Below, one piece after another: positions 1 through 7,630 of a DNA stretch of 13,044 bases (within the stretch, counting starts at the first letter, position 1; each line of letters begins with the position of its first letter). Location: contig JAIOPW010000232.1 of the NCBI GenBank assembly GCA_021413665.1, positions 1 through 13,044 on the forward strand, read 5' to 3'. This DNA comes from Rhodocyclales bacterium. GTDB taxonomy: Bacteria; Pseudomonadota; Gammaproteobacteria; Burkholderiales; Rhodocyclaceae. The notes under the pieces are model-generated. The model saw nothing but the letters and a program-made list of their open reading frames with translations, was not told where the DNA came from and did no database searches. Both the position numbers and the translations under genes were made by a program.

Positions 1-603
1 CTGTTCTGGCTCAAGCTCCTGACCAAACCATGGCCGGTCGTCGCGCTCGCCGCCGCCGTGTGGCTGCATGCCGGCACAGGCGCCGGGCGCCGCATCGCCT
101 GGGGCTTGCTGGCCGGAGCCGTGGGTGACGTCTGCCTGGCCCTGCCCAATGCCTTCCTGCCCGGCATGATCGCCTTCGCCATCGGCCACGGTTTGTATGT
201 TGCCGCCTTCCTGCAATGGAACCGTGCAGCCGCGCCTGCCCTGCTGCTGCCGGTGCTCCTGTTCGCCGGCACCGGCGCGGTGCTGATGCTGCCCGGCGCT
301 GGTGCCCTGGCCCTGCCGCTTGCCGGCTATGTGATGGTGATCGGCGTGATGCTCTGGCGCGCCGCCGCCTGCGCGCTGGACGAACAGACCGACGCGTTGC
401 TGCGTTGGGGTCCGCTGGCCGGAGCGTTGCTGTTCGCTTTCTCCGACATGCTGATCGGCATCAACCGCTTCACCCGGCCCCTGCCCGGCGCCGCCTTCGC
501 CATCATCCTCACCTACTGGACGGCGCAGGCGCTGTTCGCCACCACCGCGCTGCGAGCCAACGCAGCCGCGCCACGCCTCGATCGGGCTTCCCGCTCGCCG
601 TAG
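1..603 (+). CDS. Lysoplasmalogenase family protein (YhhN/TMEM86-like), 5' end missing
   Basis: The reading frame is already open at the first base of the window, so only the last 200 residues are seen. The visible part is almost entirely hydrophobic, with about six or seven membrane segments. It carries two stretches typical of the YhhN family: a GLLAGAVGDVCLAL segment with the conserved Gly-Asp near visible residues 37-50, and a C-terminal segment ending SDMLIGINRF near 149-158. Characterised members cleave the vinyl-ether bond of lysoplasmalogens in the membrane; most bacterial members are untested, so substrate is an inference. The stop TAG lies at 601-603. No partner gene is visible downstream within 150 bases. 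The family call is firm, the reaction less so. Confidence 0.85.
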   Translation: MFWLKLLTKPWPVVALAAAVWLHAGTGAGRRIAWGLLAGAVGDVCLALPNAFLPGMIAFAIGHGLYVAAFLQWNRAAAPALLLPVLLFAGTGAVLMLPGAGALALPLAGYVMVIGVMLWRAAACALDEQTDALLRWGPLAGALLFAFSDMLIGINRFTRPLPGAAFAIILTYWTAQALFATTALRANAAAPRLDRASRSP

Positions 604-700
604 CCATCTGGCGGACCGCTTATGGGGGCTCCGGCCCGACACGGAACCCGCCATACATTCAGAAGGCGCCCTGATCCGAACCTTATGCACGAGGAATGAT
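604..700. other. Intergenic stretch with weak hairpin potential
   Basis: TGGCGG at 609-614 can pair with CCGCCA at 648-653. Inside the loop, GGGC (626-629) and GCCC (634-637) can form a small TCCG-loop hairpin. No T-run follows, so this does not look like a classical intrinsic terminator. It could still slow polymerase after the lysoplasmalogenase gene. The base pairing is seen directly; any role is inferred. Confidence 0.25.
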
Positions 701-705
701 ATGAT
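697..705 (+). promoter_or_regulatory. Possible extended -10 promoter (TGATATGAT)
   Basis: The sequence TG-A-TATGAT matches an extended -10 element (TGN followed by a hexamer one base from TATAAT). No good -35 hexamer is visible 16-18 bases upstream, which is tolerated for extended -10 promoters. A start near 712 would give a leader of roughly 60 bases before the ATG at 775. The same bases overlap the start of a possible leader ORF at 701, so the promoter and the leader-ORF readings compete unless transcription begins further upstream. Confidence 0.3.
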
Positions 706-775
706 TCCGTTCAGGTTGTATGTGTCCTCAATCACCGTGAATTCCCCCTGGGCTGTCGTTTGCGTGAACCCTTGA
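701..775 (+). CDS. Possible 24-codon leader ORF coupled to the diguanylate cyclase gene
   Basis: An ATG at 701 is preceded by GAGGA (691-695), a good ribosome-binding sequence at a spacing of 5 bases. The frame encodes MIPFRLYVSSITVNSPWAVV plus four more residues and stops with TGA at 773-775. That stop shares its last base with the ATG at 775 of the next gene (TGATG), a classic translational-coupling arrangement. The downstream gene itself has no visible Shine-Dalgarno sequence, which makes re-initiation attractive. No family is recognised, and an ORF this short can arise by chance. The overlap and ribosome-binding site are seen; expression is inferred. Confidence 0.3.
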   Translation: MIPFRLYVSSITVNSPWAVVCVNP

Positions 776-2430
776 TGCTGAAGACCTTGTTTGTCTGCGC
801 GATGCTGATTCTTGCCAGCGGTGCGCAGGCCCAGAACACTGCGCCAAAAAAGCTTGAAGTCGTCAACCTGCAGTTGCGCTGGCTGCCGCAGTTCCAGTTC
901 GCCGGGTATTACGCCGCGGTTGAAAAAGGCTTCTACGCCGAGGAAGGGCTGGATGTCCGGCTCCATGCCGGCGCCCCGGATCGTCAGCCGGTCGCGGAGG
1001 TGATGGCGGGGCGCGCGCAATATGCCGAAGGCAACAGCGAAGTACTGCTGGCGCGCCTGCAGGGCAAGCCGCTGGTGGCGCTGGCGGCGATTTTCCAGCA
1101 TTCCGCTTCGGTCCTGCTGGCGCTGCGCAAGTCGGGCATCCACACGGCCCATGACCTGGTCGGCAAGAAGGTGATGTTCATGGACAGCAAGAACGATCCT
1201 GACTTTCTGACGATGCTGCTCAACGAGGGAATTTCGCCGGACAAGGTTTCCATCCTGCCCAGCAGCTTCAACTTCGACGACCTGATCACGGGCAAGGTCG
1301 ATGCGTTCAATTCCTACCTGACCAACGAACCGTTCTTCCTCAGGCAGCGCGGAATCGAGTTCACCGTGATCAACCCGGGCAATTACCGCGCGGATTTCTA
1401 CAGCGACATCCTTTTCACCACCGAAGACGAGGTGCGAAACCATCCGAAGCGGGTCGAGGCGATGCGGCGGGCCACCCTCAAAGGCTGGCGCTATGCCATG
1501 GCCAACCCGGACGAGATCATCGATCTGCTGATCGACAAGTATCAAGTTAAGAAGTCCCGCGCGCACCTTGCCTTCGAGGCCGACGCAATGCGGCCGCTGA
1601 TCCTTCCCGATCTGGTCGAAATCGGCTACATGAACCCGGAGCGATGGCGCCACATGGCCGATGCCTATGTGAGGGCCGGGATTGCCGAGCCCGGCTATTC
1701 CCTCCAGGGTTTCCTCTACGAAGCTCCCGGACAGAAGCAATTGCTCGACTGGGTGATGCGCACCCTGCTCGCGGCAATTGTGCTGCTGGTGCTGATTTCC
1801 ATGGTCGCCGCTTACTTCGTAAAAATAAACCGCCGCCTTGTCAGCGCCGAGTCTCGCCTGCGCAAGGTGAACGAGGCGCTCTCCGGCAATCTCGCCGAAA
1901 TCAGGGAACTGCATCTGCGCCTGCAGGAGCAGGCGATCCGCGATCCGTTGACCGGTCTTTTCAACCGCCGTTACCTTGACGAAACGCTTGAACGGGAACT
2001 GGCTCGCGCCAAGCGCGATGGCTACGCCATCACCCTTGCCATGATCGACCTCGATCACTTCAAGCTGGTCAACGACACCTATGGGCACACGGCGGGCGAC
2101 GAGGTCCTGAAGGATCTCGGACGGCTGCTTCAGGCGCAGGCACGGGAGGGGGACATTCCCTGTCGCTTTGGGGGCGAGGAGTTCCTGCTGGTTTTCCCGC
2201 GCATGACGCTGGAGGTGGCACGGCAGCGCGCCGAGCAATGGCGCGAGACCTTTTCCCAGCGGAAGACGCGACATGGAGATCTTGAAATTGCCGTAACGAT
2301 GTCCGTCGGACTCGCAAGCTACCCGGACCACGGCGCGACGGCGGAGGTATTGCTGGAAAGTGCCGATCAAGCCCTCTACAAGGCAAAAGCGGCGGGGCGA
2401 AACAGGGTGGAGATTGCCGGTACGGCCTGA
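775..2430 (+). CDS. NMT1/THI5-like solute-binding domain fused to GGDEF diguanylate cyclase
   Basis: The 551-residue protein begins with a signal-type hydrophobic segment ending near the AQAQ at residue 20. Residues about 28-310 form a periplasmic binding domain of the NMT1/THI5 type (LRWLPQFQFAGYYAAVEKGF near 34-53). A membrane helix at about 327-349 and a short coiled coil follow, then a GGDEF domain (about 388-548). The catalytic motif is GGEEF (466-470). Five residues before it lies REGD (457-460), an intact RxxD inhibitory site, so it should make c-di-GMP from two GTP and be feedback-inhibited. The ligand is unknown; relatives bind pyrimidine-like or aromatic molecules. ATG 775 is preferred over TTG 760 because it gives a standard signal peptide and touches the upstream mini-ORF stop. 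No EAL domain is present. Confidence 0.9.
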   Translation: MLKTLFVCAMLILASGAQAQNTAPKKLEVVNLQLRWLPQFQFAGYYAAVEKGFYAEEGLDVRLHAGAPDRQPVAEVMAGRAQYAEGNSEVLLARLQGKPLVALAAIFQHSASVLLALRKSGIHTAHDLVGKKVMFMDSKNDPDFLTMLLNEGISPDKVSILPSSFNFDDLITGKVDAFNSYLTNEPFFLRQRGIEFTVINPGNYRADFYSDILFTTEDEVRNHPKRVEAMRRATLKGWRYAMANPDEIIDLLIDKYQVKKSRAHLAFEADAMRPLILPDLVEIGYMNPERWRHMADAYVRAGIAEPGYSLQGFLYEAPGQKQLLDWVMRTLLAAIVLLVLISMVAAYFVKINRRLVSAESRLRKVNEALSGNLAEIRELHLRLQEQAIRDPLTGLFNRRYLDETLERELARAKRDGYAITLAMIDLDHFKLVNDTYGHTAGDEVLKDLGRLLQAQAREGDIPCRFGGEEFLLVFPRMTLEVARQRAEQWRETFSQRKTRHGDLEIAVTMSVGLASYPDHGATAEVLLESADQALYKAKAAGRNRVEIAGTA

Positions 2431-2481
2431 TCGCACGGGAGATGGCGCACCATTCCACGCATCGCACCGCGCCGGTGAAGA

Positions 2482-2487
2482 TAGAAT
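2482..2487 (+). promoter_or_regulatory. Possible -10 element TAGAAT
   Basis: TAGAAT followed by GGCCGC lies 36 bases before the ATG at 2524, in the 93-base gap after the cyclase gene. It is one base from TATAAT. No convincing -35 box is visible at the right distance, so the call is weak. If real, the FAD-dehydrogenase gene has its own promoter rather than relying on read-through. Confidence 0.25.
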
Positions 2488-2523
2488 GGCCGCCTTTCCG
2501 CCACCGGCTGCGGCAACACCCCG

Positions 2524-4158
2524 ATGCGACTGACCGAACTCAGGCTTCCCCTCGACCATGACGCGCACGATCTGCGCGCGGCAATCGTCAAACGCCTGGG
2601 CCTCGCGGCGGACGATCTGCTCGGCTACACGATTTTTCGTCGCGGCCACGACGCGCGCAAGCCTTCGGCCATCGTTTTCATCTATACCCTCGATGTCGAT
2701 CTGAAAGACGAAAATGCCGTGCTCGCGCGGCTGCGCGGCGATCGGCACGTGGCACCGACGCCCGATACCTCGTATCGCTTCGTCGCCCGTGCCACGCAAA
2801 CTTCGGCATTGCCTCGCCCGGTGGTGATCGGCACCGGCCCCTGCGGCCTGTTCGCCGGGCTGCTGCTGGCGCAGATGGGATTTCGGCCGCTGATCCTGGA
2901 GCGCGGCAAGGCCGTTCGCGAGCGCACCCAGGATACCTGGGGCCTGTGGCGCAAGGGGCGGCTCAACCCGGAATCGAACGTGCAGTTCGGCGAAGGCGGC
3001 GCCGGCACCTTTTCCGACGGCAAGCTCTACAGCCAGATCAAGGATCCCGGGCATCGGGGGCGCAAGGTGCTGACGGAATTCGTCAAGGCCGGTGCTCCCG
3101 CCGAAATTCTTTACGTCAGCAAACCGCACATCGGCACGTTCAAGCTGGTGACCGTGGTCGAGAACATGCGCGCCGAAATCGAGGCGCTGGGCGGCGAGGT
3201 CCGCTTCCAGAGCCGGGTCGAGACGATCGAGATCGAGCAGGGGCAAGTGCGCGGCGTTCGGCTCGCTGACGGACAGAGCATCGCCACCAGCCACGTCGTG
3301 CTGGCCGTCGGCCACAGCGCGCGCGACACATTCCAGATGCTGCACGGGCGCGGCGTGCATATCGAGGCCAAGGCTTTTTCGATCGGCGTGCGCATCGAGC
3401 ATCCGCAGTCGCTGATCGACCGCGCCCGCTTCGGCAGGAACGCCGGCAACCCCCTGCTGGGTGCGGCGGATTACAAGCTGGTGCATCACTGCGACAACGG
3501 CCGCTCGGCCTACAGCTTCTGCATGTGTCCGGGCGGAACCGTGGTGGCGGCAACCTCGGAGCCGGGTCGGGTGGTGACCAACGGCATGAGCCAGTACTCG
3601 CGCAACGAGCGCAACGCCAACAGCGCCCTGGTGGTCGGTATCACCCCGGCCGACTACCCCGGCGGCCAAGGCGAGAATGGCGATCCGCTGGCCGGCATCG
3701 CTTTCCAGCGCCACTGGGAGAGCCTCGCTTTCGAGGCTGGCGGCGGCAACTACGACGCGCCGGCGCAGCGGGTCGGCGACTTCCTTGCGGGGCGCCCGTC
3801 GACAAGCCTGGGCTCGGTGGTCCCGTCCTACACTCCGGGCGTGCATCCGACCGACCTCGCCCTGTGCCTGCCGGACTATGTGGTTGCGGCGCTGCGCGAA
3901 TCGCTGCCGGCCTTCGGCCGCGAAATCGCCGGCTTCGCCATGGAAGACGCGCTGCTGACCGGAGTGGAGACGCGCACCTCGTCGCCAATACGCATCACGC
4001 GCGGCGACGACTTCCAGAGTGTAAACACGCGCGGCCTCTACCCCGCCGGCGAAGGCGCCGGCTACGCGGGCGGGATACTCTCGGCGGCGGTCGACGGCAT
4101 CAAGGTCGGCGAAGCCGTGGCCTTGAGCCTGACCGGGCGGCCAGGCCAGGCCTCATAG
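2524..4158 (+). CDS. Uncharacterised NAD(P)/FAD-dependent dehydrogenase (COG2509 type)
   Basis: The 544-residue protein has an N-terminal domain of about 90 residues (LGYTIFRRGHDARKPSAIVF at 33-52) that precedes the FAD domain in this family. The dinucleotide-binding fold follows, with GTGPCG at 103-108 and an acidic residue after strand two (E126), as needed to bind the ribose of FAD. Long conserved blocks include SNVQFGEGGAGTFSDGKL and the CPGG segment. A C-terminal FAD-contacting block, PAGEGAGYAGG, lies at about 507-517. There is no signal peptide, so it should be cytoplasmic. The electron acceptor and substrate of this family are not established. Length is normal and both FAD motifs are intact. 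The first ATG is used; no clear ribosome-binding site is visible. The end overlaps the opposing hupK-like gene by 6 bases. Confidence 0.88.
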   Translation: MRLTELRLPLDHDAHDLRAAIVKRLGLAADDLLGYTIFRRGHDARKPSAIVFIYTLDVDLKDENAVLARLRGDRHVAPTPDTSYRFVARATQTSALPRPVVIGTGPCGLFAGLLLAQMGFRPLILERGKAVRERTQDTWGLWRKGRLNPESNVQFGEGGAGTFSDGKLYSQIKDPGHRGRKVLTEFVKAGAPAEILYVSKPHIGTFKLVTVVENMRAEIEALGGEVRFQSRVETIEIEQGQVRGVRLADGQSIATSHVVLAVGHSARDTFQMLHGRGVHIEAKAFSIGVRIEHPQSLIDRARFGRNAGNPLLGAADYKLVHHCDNGRSAYSFCMCPGGTVVAATSEPGRVVTNGMSQYSRNERNANSALVVGITPADYPGGQGENGDPLAGIAFQRHWESLAFEAGGGNYDAPAQRVGDFLAGRPSTSLGSVVPSYTPGVHPTDLALCLPDYVVAALRESLPAFGREIAGFAMEDALLTGVETRTSSPIRITRGDDFQSVNTRGLYPAGEGAGYAGGILSAAVDGIKVGEAVALSLTGRPGQAS

Positions 4159-5121
4159 CCACTCCAGTTCCCAGCGCACGCACGGATCGAGCGCCGCCAC
4201 TGCGCGGGCGGCGAAGGTGTACAGCACATCGCGGTCGCCGGCGTCGCGCCCCACAAGCCAGCCGGCGAGCGGGCCTTGCGGATGGAAGTTCCATTCCGTC
4301 GGCGCGACGATGGAGTAGTCGCCGATGTGTTCGCCGTCGAGCACGATCTCGTGCATCAGCAGGCCGCGCGCGGTTTCGACCAGTGAGCGGCCGCGTCCCG
4401 CCCCGACGTGCGCCGCACTCGCCGTACCGCCAGCGCCGACTCTTGCACGATCGGCCGCCCAGTCGCGCAGTTCGTCCAGCCGCGCCAGCCAGCGCGCGGC
4501 GAATGCCTGTGCCACGATTTCCGCCCTGCCCTGCCGGCGCGCGATGGCACCGGTTTCGGCGGCGTTTCCCCGCCAGTGCGGCTGGCGGCAGAACTGCGCA
4601 TCCAGCGTCGGCCAGCAGGTCAGCGAGGCCGACGCATCCAGAGCGGGCAGTAACGCGGGTCGTGGATCGGCGACGTCCTCCGTCGTCAGCAGACGCTTGC
4701 ACAGGTCTGCGATGCGGGGGCCGGCCAGCAACGCACCCAGTTCCTGGCGCCGCGCCTGCGCGATCCAGCCGACCGCCGCGATGAATTCCTCGCGCATCGG
4801 GGCCTCGCCGAGTTGCGGCGGCAGGTCCAGCAGCCAGCGCCAGAGGTGCTCGCGCATGACTTCCGTTTGAATCGCGGGATCGAGATGCGTGACGCATTCC
4901 TGGCCGCGCGCCGCCGCCAGCGCAAGCATTGCCGCGCAGCCCTGGGCCTTGCCGCAAAGGGCGAACAGCAGCGGCACCAAACGCACCGCCGCGTCGGCCT
5001 CGCGCCCGCGCAAGAGCAGTGCAACCGAGGGGCGCTCGCTGGCGACCTCCACCGCGCCGACGCGACCAGCCGCGGCCGCCAGCCGCACTCGCACACGGCC
5101 CGGATCGATGCCCGCGCTCAT
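4153..5121 (-). CDS. hupK: HupK/HoxV-like hydrogenase maturation scaffold
   Basis: The 322-residue protein is a divergent relative of [NiFe]-hydrogenase large subunits. Its N-terminal region keeps FALCGKAQGC (C56, C62) in place of the active-site RxCGxC motif. The C-terminal third has the large-subunit-like blocks ETARGLLMHEI and APTEWNFHPQGPLAGWL. It ends in DPCVRWELEWL: only the first cysteine (C314) of the usual DPCxxCxxH remains, as in HupK/HoxV. Those proteins are thought to act as a temporary scaffold for the Fe(CN)2CO unit before transfer to the real large subunit; that is family knowledge. The ATG at 5121 lies 7 bases after the hupT stop, which suggests one transcript and coupled translation. 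The 3' end overlaps the opposing FAD-dehydrogenase gene. Confidence 0.82.
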   Translation of the reverse strand: MSAGIDPGRVRVRLAAAAGRVGAVEVASERPSVALLLRGREADAAVRLVPLLFALCGKAQGCAAMLALAAARGQECVTHLDPAIQTEVMREHLWRWLLDLPPQLGEAPMREEFIAAVGWIAQARRQELGALLAGPRIADLCKRLLTTEDVADPRPALLPALDASASLTCWPTLDAQFCRQPHWRGNAAETGAIARRQGRAEIVAQAFAARWLARLDELRDWAADRARVGAGGTASAAHVGAGRGRSLVETARGLLMHEIVLDGEHIGDYSIVAPTEWNFHPQGPLAGWLVGRDAGDRDVLYTFAARAVAALDPCVRWELEWL

Positions 5122-5128
5122 GTCGATG

Positions 5129-6526
5129 TCACAACGTGGCCAGTGGCAAACGCAAACTGAACAGTGCGCCGCCCTTGGCATGGTTGCCCGCCGTCAGCGT
5201 GCCACCATGCCGCTCGACGATGCCGTAACTGATAGCCAGTCCGAGGCCGGTGCCGCGCCCGACGGGCTTGGTGGTGAAAAAGGGGTCGAACAGCTTGTCG
5301 AGATTCTCGACGGGGATGCCCGGGCCGCTGTCGCGAAACTCGATCACGGCTTCGGCGCCTTCGACGCCGCCGGAAATTTCCAGGCGCCGGTCGCGGGCCT
5401 TTTCCGTGGCATCGGCGGCGTTCTGCACCAGGTTCATCGCCACTTGCTGGAGTTGGCCGGGGGATCCGAGCACCATGATAGCCTCGGGCAGGTTCAGGCT
5501 CACCTCGAACGGGTCGGCGGTGGCCTTGCCCACCCACTGCACGGCGCGCCCGATCACTTCCGCCAGGTCGAAGGCGCGCCGCTCGTCGCGATCAGTGGCC
5601 GAGAAGCGCTTGAGGGCATCGACGATATCGCGGGTGCGCTCGGCGCCCTCCACCGTGCCGTCGATCAGCGAGGGCAGATCGTCGAGCAGGCGATCAATGC
5701 GCAATTCCTGGCGCAGGGCTTCGCGCTCGTCGCGCGGGACCTCGCCGTGGATCGCCGCGAGGTAGCGCGAAAGCCGTTCGGCATAGCGCTTCATCGCCAC
5801 CGTGTTGCCGTAGACGAAACTGATCGGATTGTTCAGTTCGTGCGCCACGCCCGCAACAAGGCGACCCAGCGAGGCCATCTTCTCGGAATGGATCAACTGC
5901 TGCTGGGTGGTTTTGAGGTCTTCGTGGGCGCGGCGCAAGGCCTGGTAGGCGCGGCGCAGCTCGCCCACCGGGCGCCCGGTGATGACCAGCCCCAGCATCT
6001 TGCCGATGCCGTTGTAGCGCGGCGTGCAATTGAGCGAGACCGGAATCGCGCTGCCGTTGGCCGCCTTGAGCTGGATCTCGACATCTTCCACCGGCTGGTG
6101 GCAGGGCTCCGCGAACAGGCGGCCGGCGCGCTGGCGCGACTCCTCGTCGGCGAACAGGTCGAATACCGGCCGCCCGTGCAGCGAGATCGCATCGACCCCG
6201 AGCAGCGACGCCAACGCCGCATTGACGCTTTCGATCGTGCCGGCCCGGCTGCAGACGATCAGCAGGTCCGACATGGAGGTCAGTACCGAGGAGATGAACT
6301 GCTGGGTATCTTCCAGCGTCGCGTTCTTCTCTTCCAGGGCCACTTCGTATTGCAGCAGGTCGTTATAGACCTCGTCCATCTTGCGGATTACGTCAAGCCA
6401 GATGCCGTCTTCGGCCGACGCGCCGGCCGCCGCCGCGAGCATCTCCACGGTCAGCGCCGAGCGCGGTTCGCATTCCGGCCCGGCGAACGGGGCTGGCGGC
6501 CGGGAAGGGATCGGTTGATCGTTCAT
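5129..6526 (-). CDS. hupT: Soluble PAS histidine kinase of the H2-sensing system (HupT/HoxJ)
   Basis: The 465-residue protein has no membrane segments. Residues about 42-78 form a helical region (WLDVIRKMDEVYNDLLQYEV) that I recognise from HupT/HoxJ kinases. A PAS domain (about 78-190) comes next, then a linker coiled coil. The HisKA region contains VAGVAHELNNP with the phosphorylated histidine at H229. The ATPase domain has an N box (NLVQNAADAT, 365-374), G1 (DSGPGIP, 399-405), F box (FDPFFTT) and G2 (GRGTGLGLAIS, 423-433), so it should be active. In known systems the kinase binds the HupUV/HoxBC sensor and phosphorylates HupR/HoxA, which drives hydrogenase genes. The regulator is not in this window. 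The start is the first ATG; a 72-base gap separates it from the divergent 6599 gene. Confidence 0.87.
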   Translation of the reverse strand: MNDQPIPSRPPAPFAGPECEPRSALTVEMLAAAAGASAEDGIWLDVIRKMDEVYNDLLQYEVALEEKNATLEDTQQFISSVLTSMSDLLIVCSRAGTIESVNAALASLLGVDAISLHGRPVFDLFADEESRQRAGRLFAEPCHQPVEDVEIQLKAANGSAIPVSLNCTPRYNGIGKMLGLVITGRPVGELRRAYQALRRAHEDLKTTQQQLIHSEKMASLGRLVAGVAHELNNPISFVYGNTVAMKRYAERLSRYLAAIHGEVPRDEREALRQELRIDRLLDDLPSLIDGTVEGAERTRDIVDALKRFSATDRDERRAFDLAEVIGRAVQWVGKATADPFEVSLNLPEAIMVLGSPGQLQQVAMNLVQNAADATEKARDRRLEISGGVEGAEAVIEFRDSGPGIPVENLDKLFDPFFTTKPVGRGTGLGLAISYGIVERHGGTLTAGNHAKGGALFSLRLPLATL

Positions 6527-6570
6527 CGGCGCAATGTACCTTACCGCGACCCCGCTCGGCTAGTGCCGGC

Positions 6571-6581
6571 ATTGCGGCAAT
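6571..6581. repeat. Perfect short palindrome in the hupT/AI-2E divergent gap
   Basis: ATTGC-G-GCAAT is a perfect inverted repeat with a one-base centre in the 72-base region between the divergent starts at 6526 and 6599. Its place and symmetry fit an operator for a dimeric regulator, but it is short and its flanks do not extend the symmetry. Function is a guess. Confidence 0.3.
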
Positions 6582-6598
6582 CGGGGACAGGGGCCAGA

Positions 6599-7630
6599 AT
6601 GGACTCCCTCCCTGATCCGCAAGACCCCATGCCTACCCACCGCATCCAGCAAGCATCCTGGCTCCTTGCCTTGCTGTCCCTGATTCTGGTGCTCCAGCTG
6701 CACCTGCTGCCGGTGCTGCTGGCCGGACTGCTCGTGTACGAGCTGGTACACCTGACTGCCCCGCTGCTGGAAAGAAGGCTATCGGGCCTGCGCGCAAAAC
6801 AGATCGCGGTTGCTTTCCTGGCGACCTTGGTCGTCGGCGCCGCGGTGGCGGGCGCAATAGCGATCGTCGCCTTCGTCAGAAGCGATGCCGGCAGCCTTGC
6901 CACCCTCGCACAGAAGATGGCCGCCATCCTCGAAAATTCCCGCCAATCGATGCCGGACTGGCTGCTTGGCGCCCTGCCCGACAGCGTCGACGGCACCAAG
7001 ACGGCCATCGTGCAGTGGCTGCGCGAACATGCCGGTCAGGTCCAGACGATCGGCCGGGAAGCCGGAATCGGGATCGCGCACGTGCTGATCGGCCTCATCG
7101 TCGGCGCCATGCTGGCCCTGCGCGAAGTCGGTGGGGCGCGGCTGACGCAACCCCTGGCGGCGGCATTGAGCGAGCGCGCGCGCCGCCTGGCAGAGGCCTT
7201 TCGCCGCATCGTTTTTGCCCAGGTGCGGATCTCGGCCGTCAATACGGCGCTGACAGCGCTCTACCTGGTGGTACTTTTGCCCCTGTTCGGGATCCATCTG
7301 CCGCTGACGAAAACCATGATTGTCCTCACCTTTGTCGTCGGCCTGCTGCCGGTGATCGGCAACCTGCTCTCGAACACCGTGATCGTCATTGTCAGCCTCG
7401 CGCATTCGCCGCAAACCGCCATGAGCTCGCTGGCTTTCCTGGTGGTGGTGCACAAGTTTGAATACTTCCTCAACGCCCGCATCGTCGGCGCACGCATTTC
7501 GGCACAATCGTGGGAACTGCTGCTGGCAATGGTGGTCATGGAAGCCGCCTTCGGCCTGCCCGGCGTCATCGCCGCACCGATCTACTACGCCTGGCTCAAG
7601 CAGGAACTGATGGACGCCGGGCTGGTTTAG
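6599..7630 (+). CDS. AI-2E/PerM-family transporter
   Basis: The 343-residue membrane protein has paired hydrophobic segments near the N-terminus (about 20-52 and 68-92), a soluble loop (about 95-155), then a C-terminal cluster of helices. Family marks include the GLLPVIGNLLSN stretch (PVIGN at 251-255), HKFEYFLNARIVGARI (285-300) and a final GLPGVIAAPIYYAW block. Family members include the Na+/H+ antiporters and a proposed AI-2 exporter; the substrate here is unknown. ATG 6599 is chosen because AGGGG (6589-6593) sits 5 bases before it; ATG 6629 is the alternative and has no such site. The frame happens to be open far upstream, through sequence antisense to hupT, but that part is not coding. 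The TAG overlaps the opposing PGDYG gene by 4 bases. Confidence 0.87.
   Translation: MDSLPDPQDPMPTHRIQQASWLLALLSLILVLQLHLLPVLLAGLLVYELVHLTAPLLERRLSGLRAKQIAVAFLATLVVGAAVAGAIAIVAFVRSDAGSLATLAQKMAAILENSRQSMPDWLLGALPDSVDGTKTAIVQWLREHAGQVQTIGREAGIGIAHVLIGLIVGAMLALREVGGARLTQPLAAALSERARRLAEAFRRIVFAQVRISAVNTALTALYLVVLLPLFGIHLPLTKTMIVLTFVVGLLPVIGNLLSNTVIVIVSLAHSPQTAMSSLAFLVVVHKFEYFLNARIVGARISAQSWELLLAMVVMEAAFGLPGVIAAPIYYAWLKQELMDAGLV

Noticed and set aside
3525..4784. A 419-codon plus-strand frame overlapping the FAD-dehydrogenase end and hupK
   Set aside because: Its translation is arginine- and alanine-rich low-complexity sequence, typical of a shadow frame, and it overlaps two well-supported genes.
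4889..6598. Very long plus-strand open frame running through sequence antisense to hupK and hupT into the AI-2E-family gene
   Set aside because: The antisense part lacks any family resemblance and is explained by the codon bias of the minus-strand genes in GC-rich DNA. Only the part from 6599 is coding.
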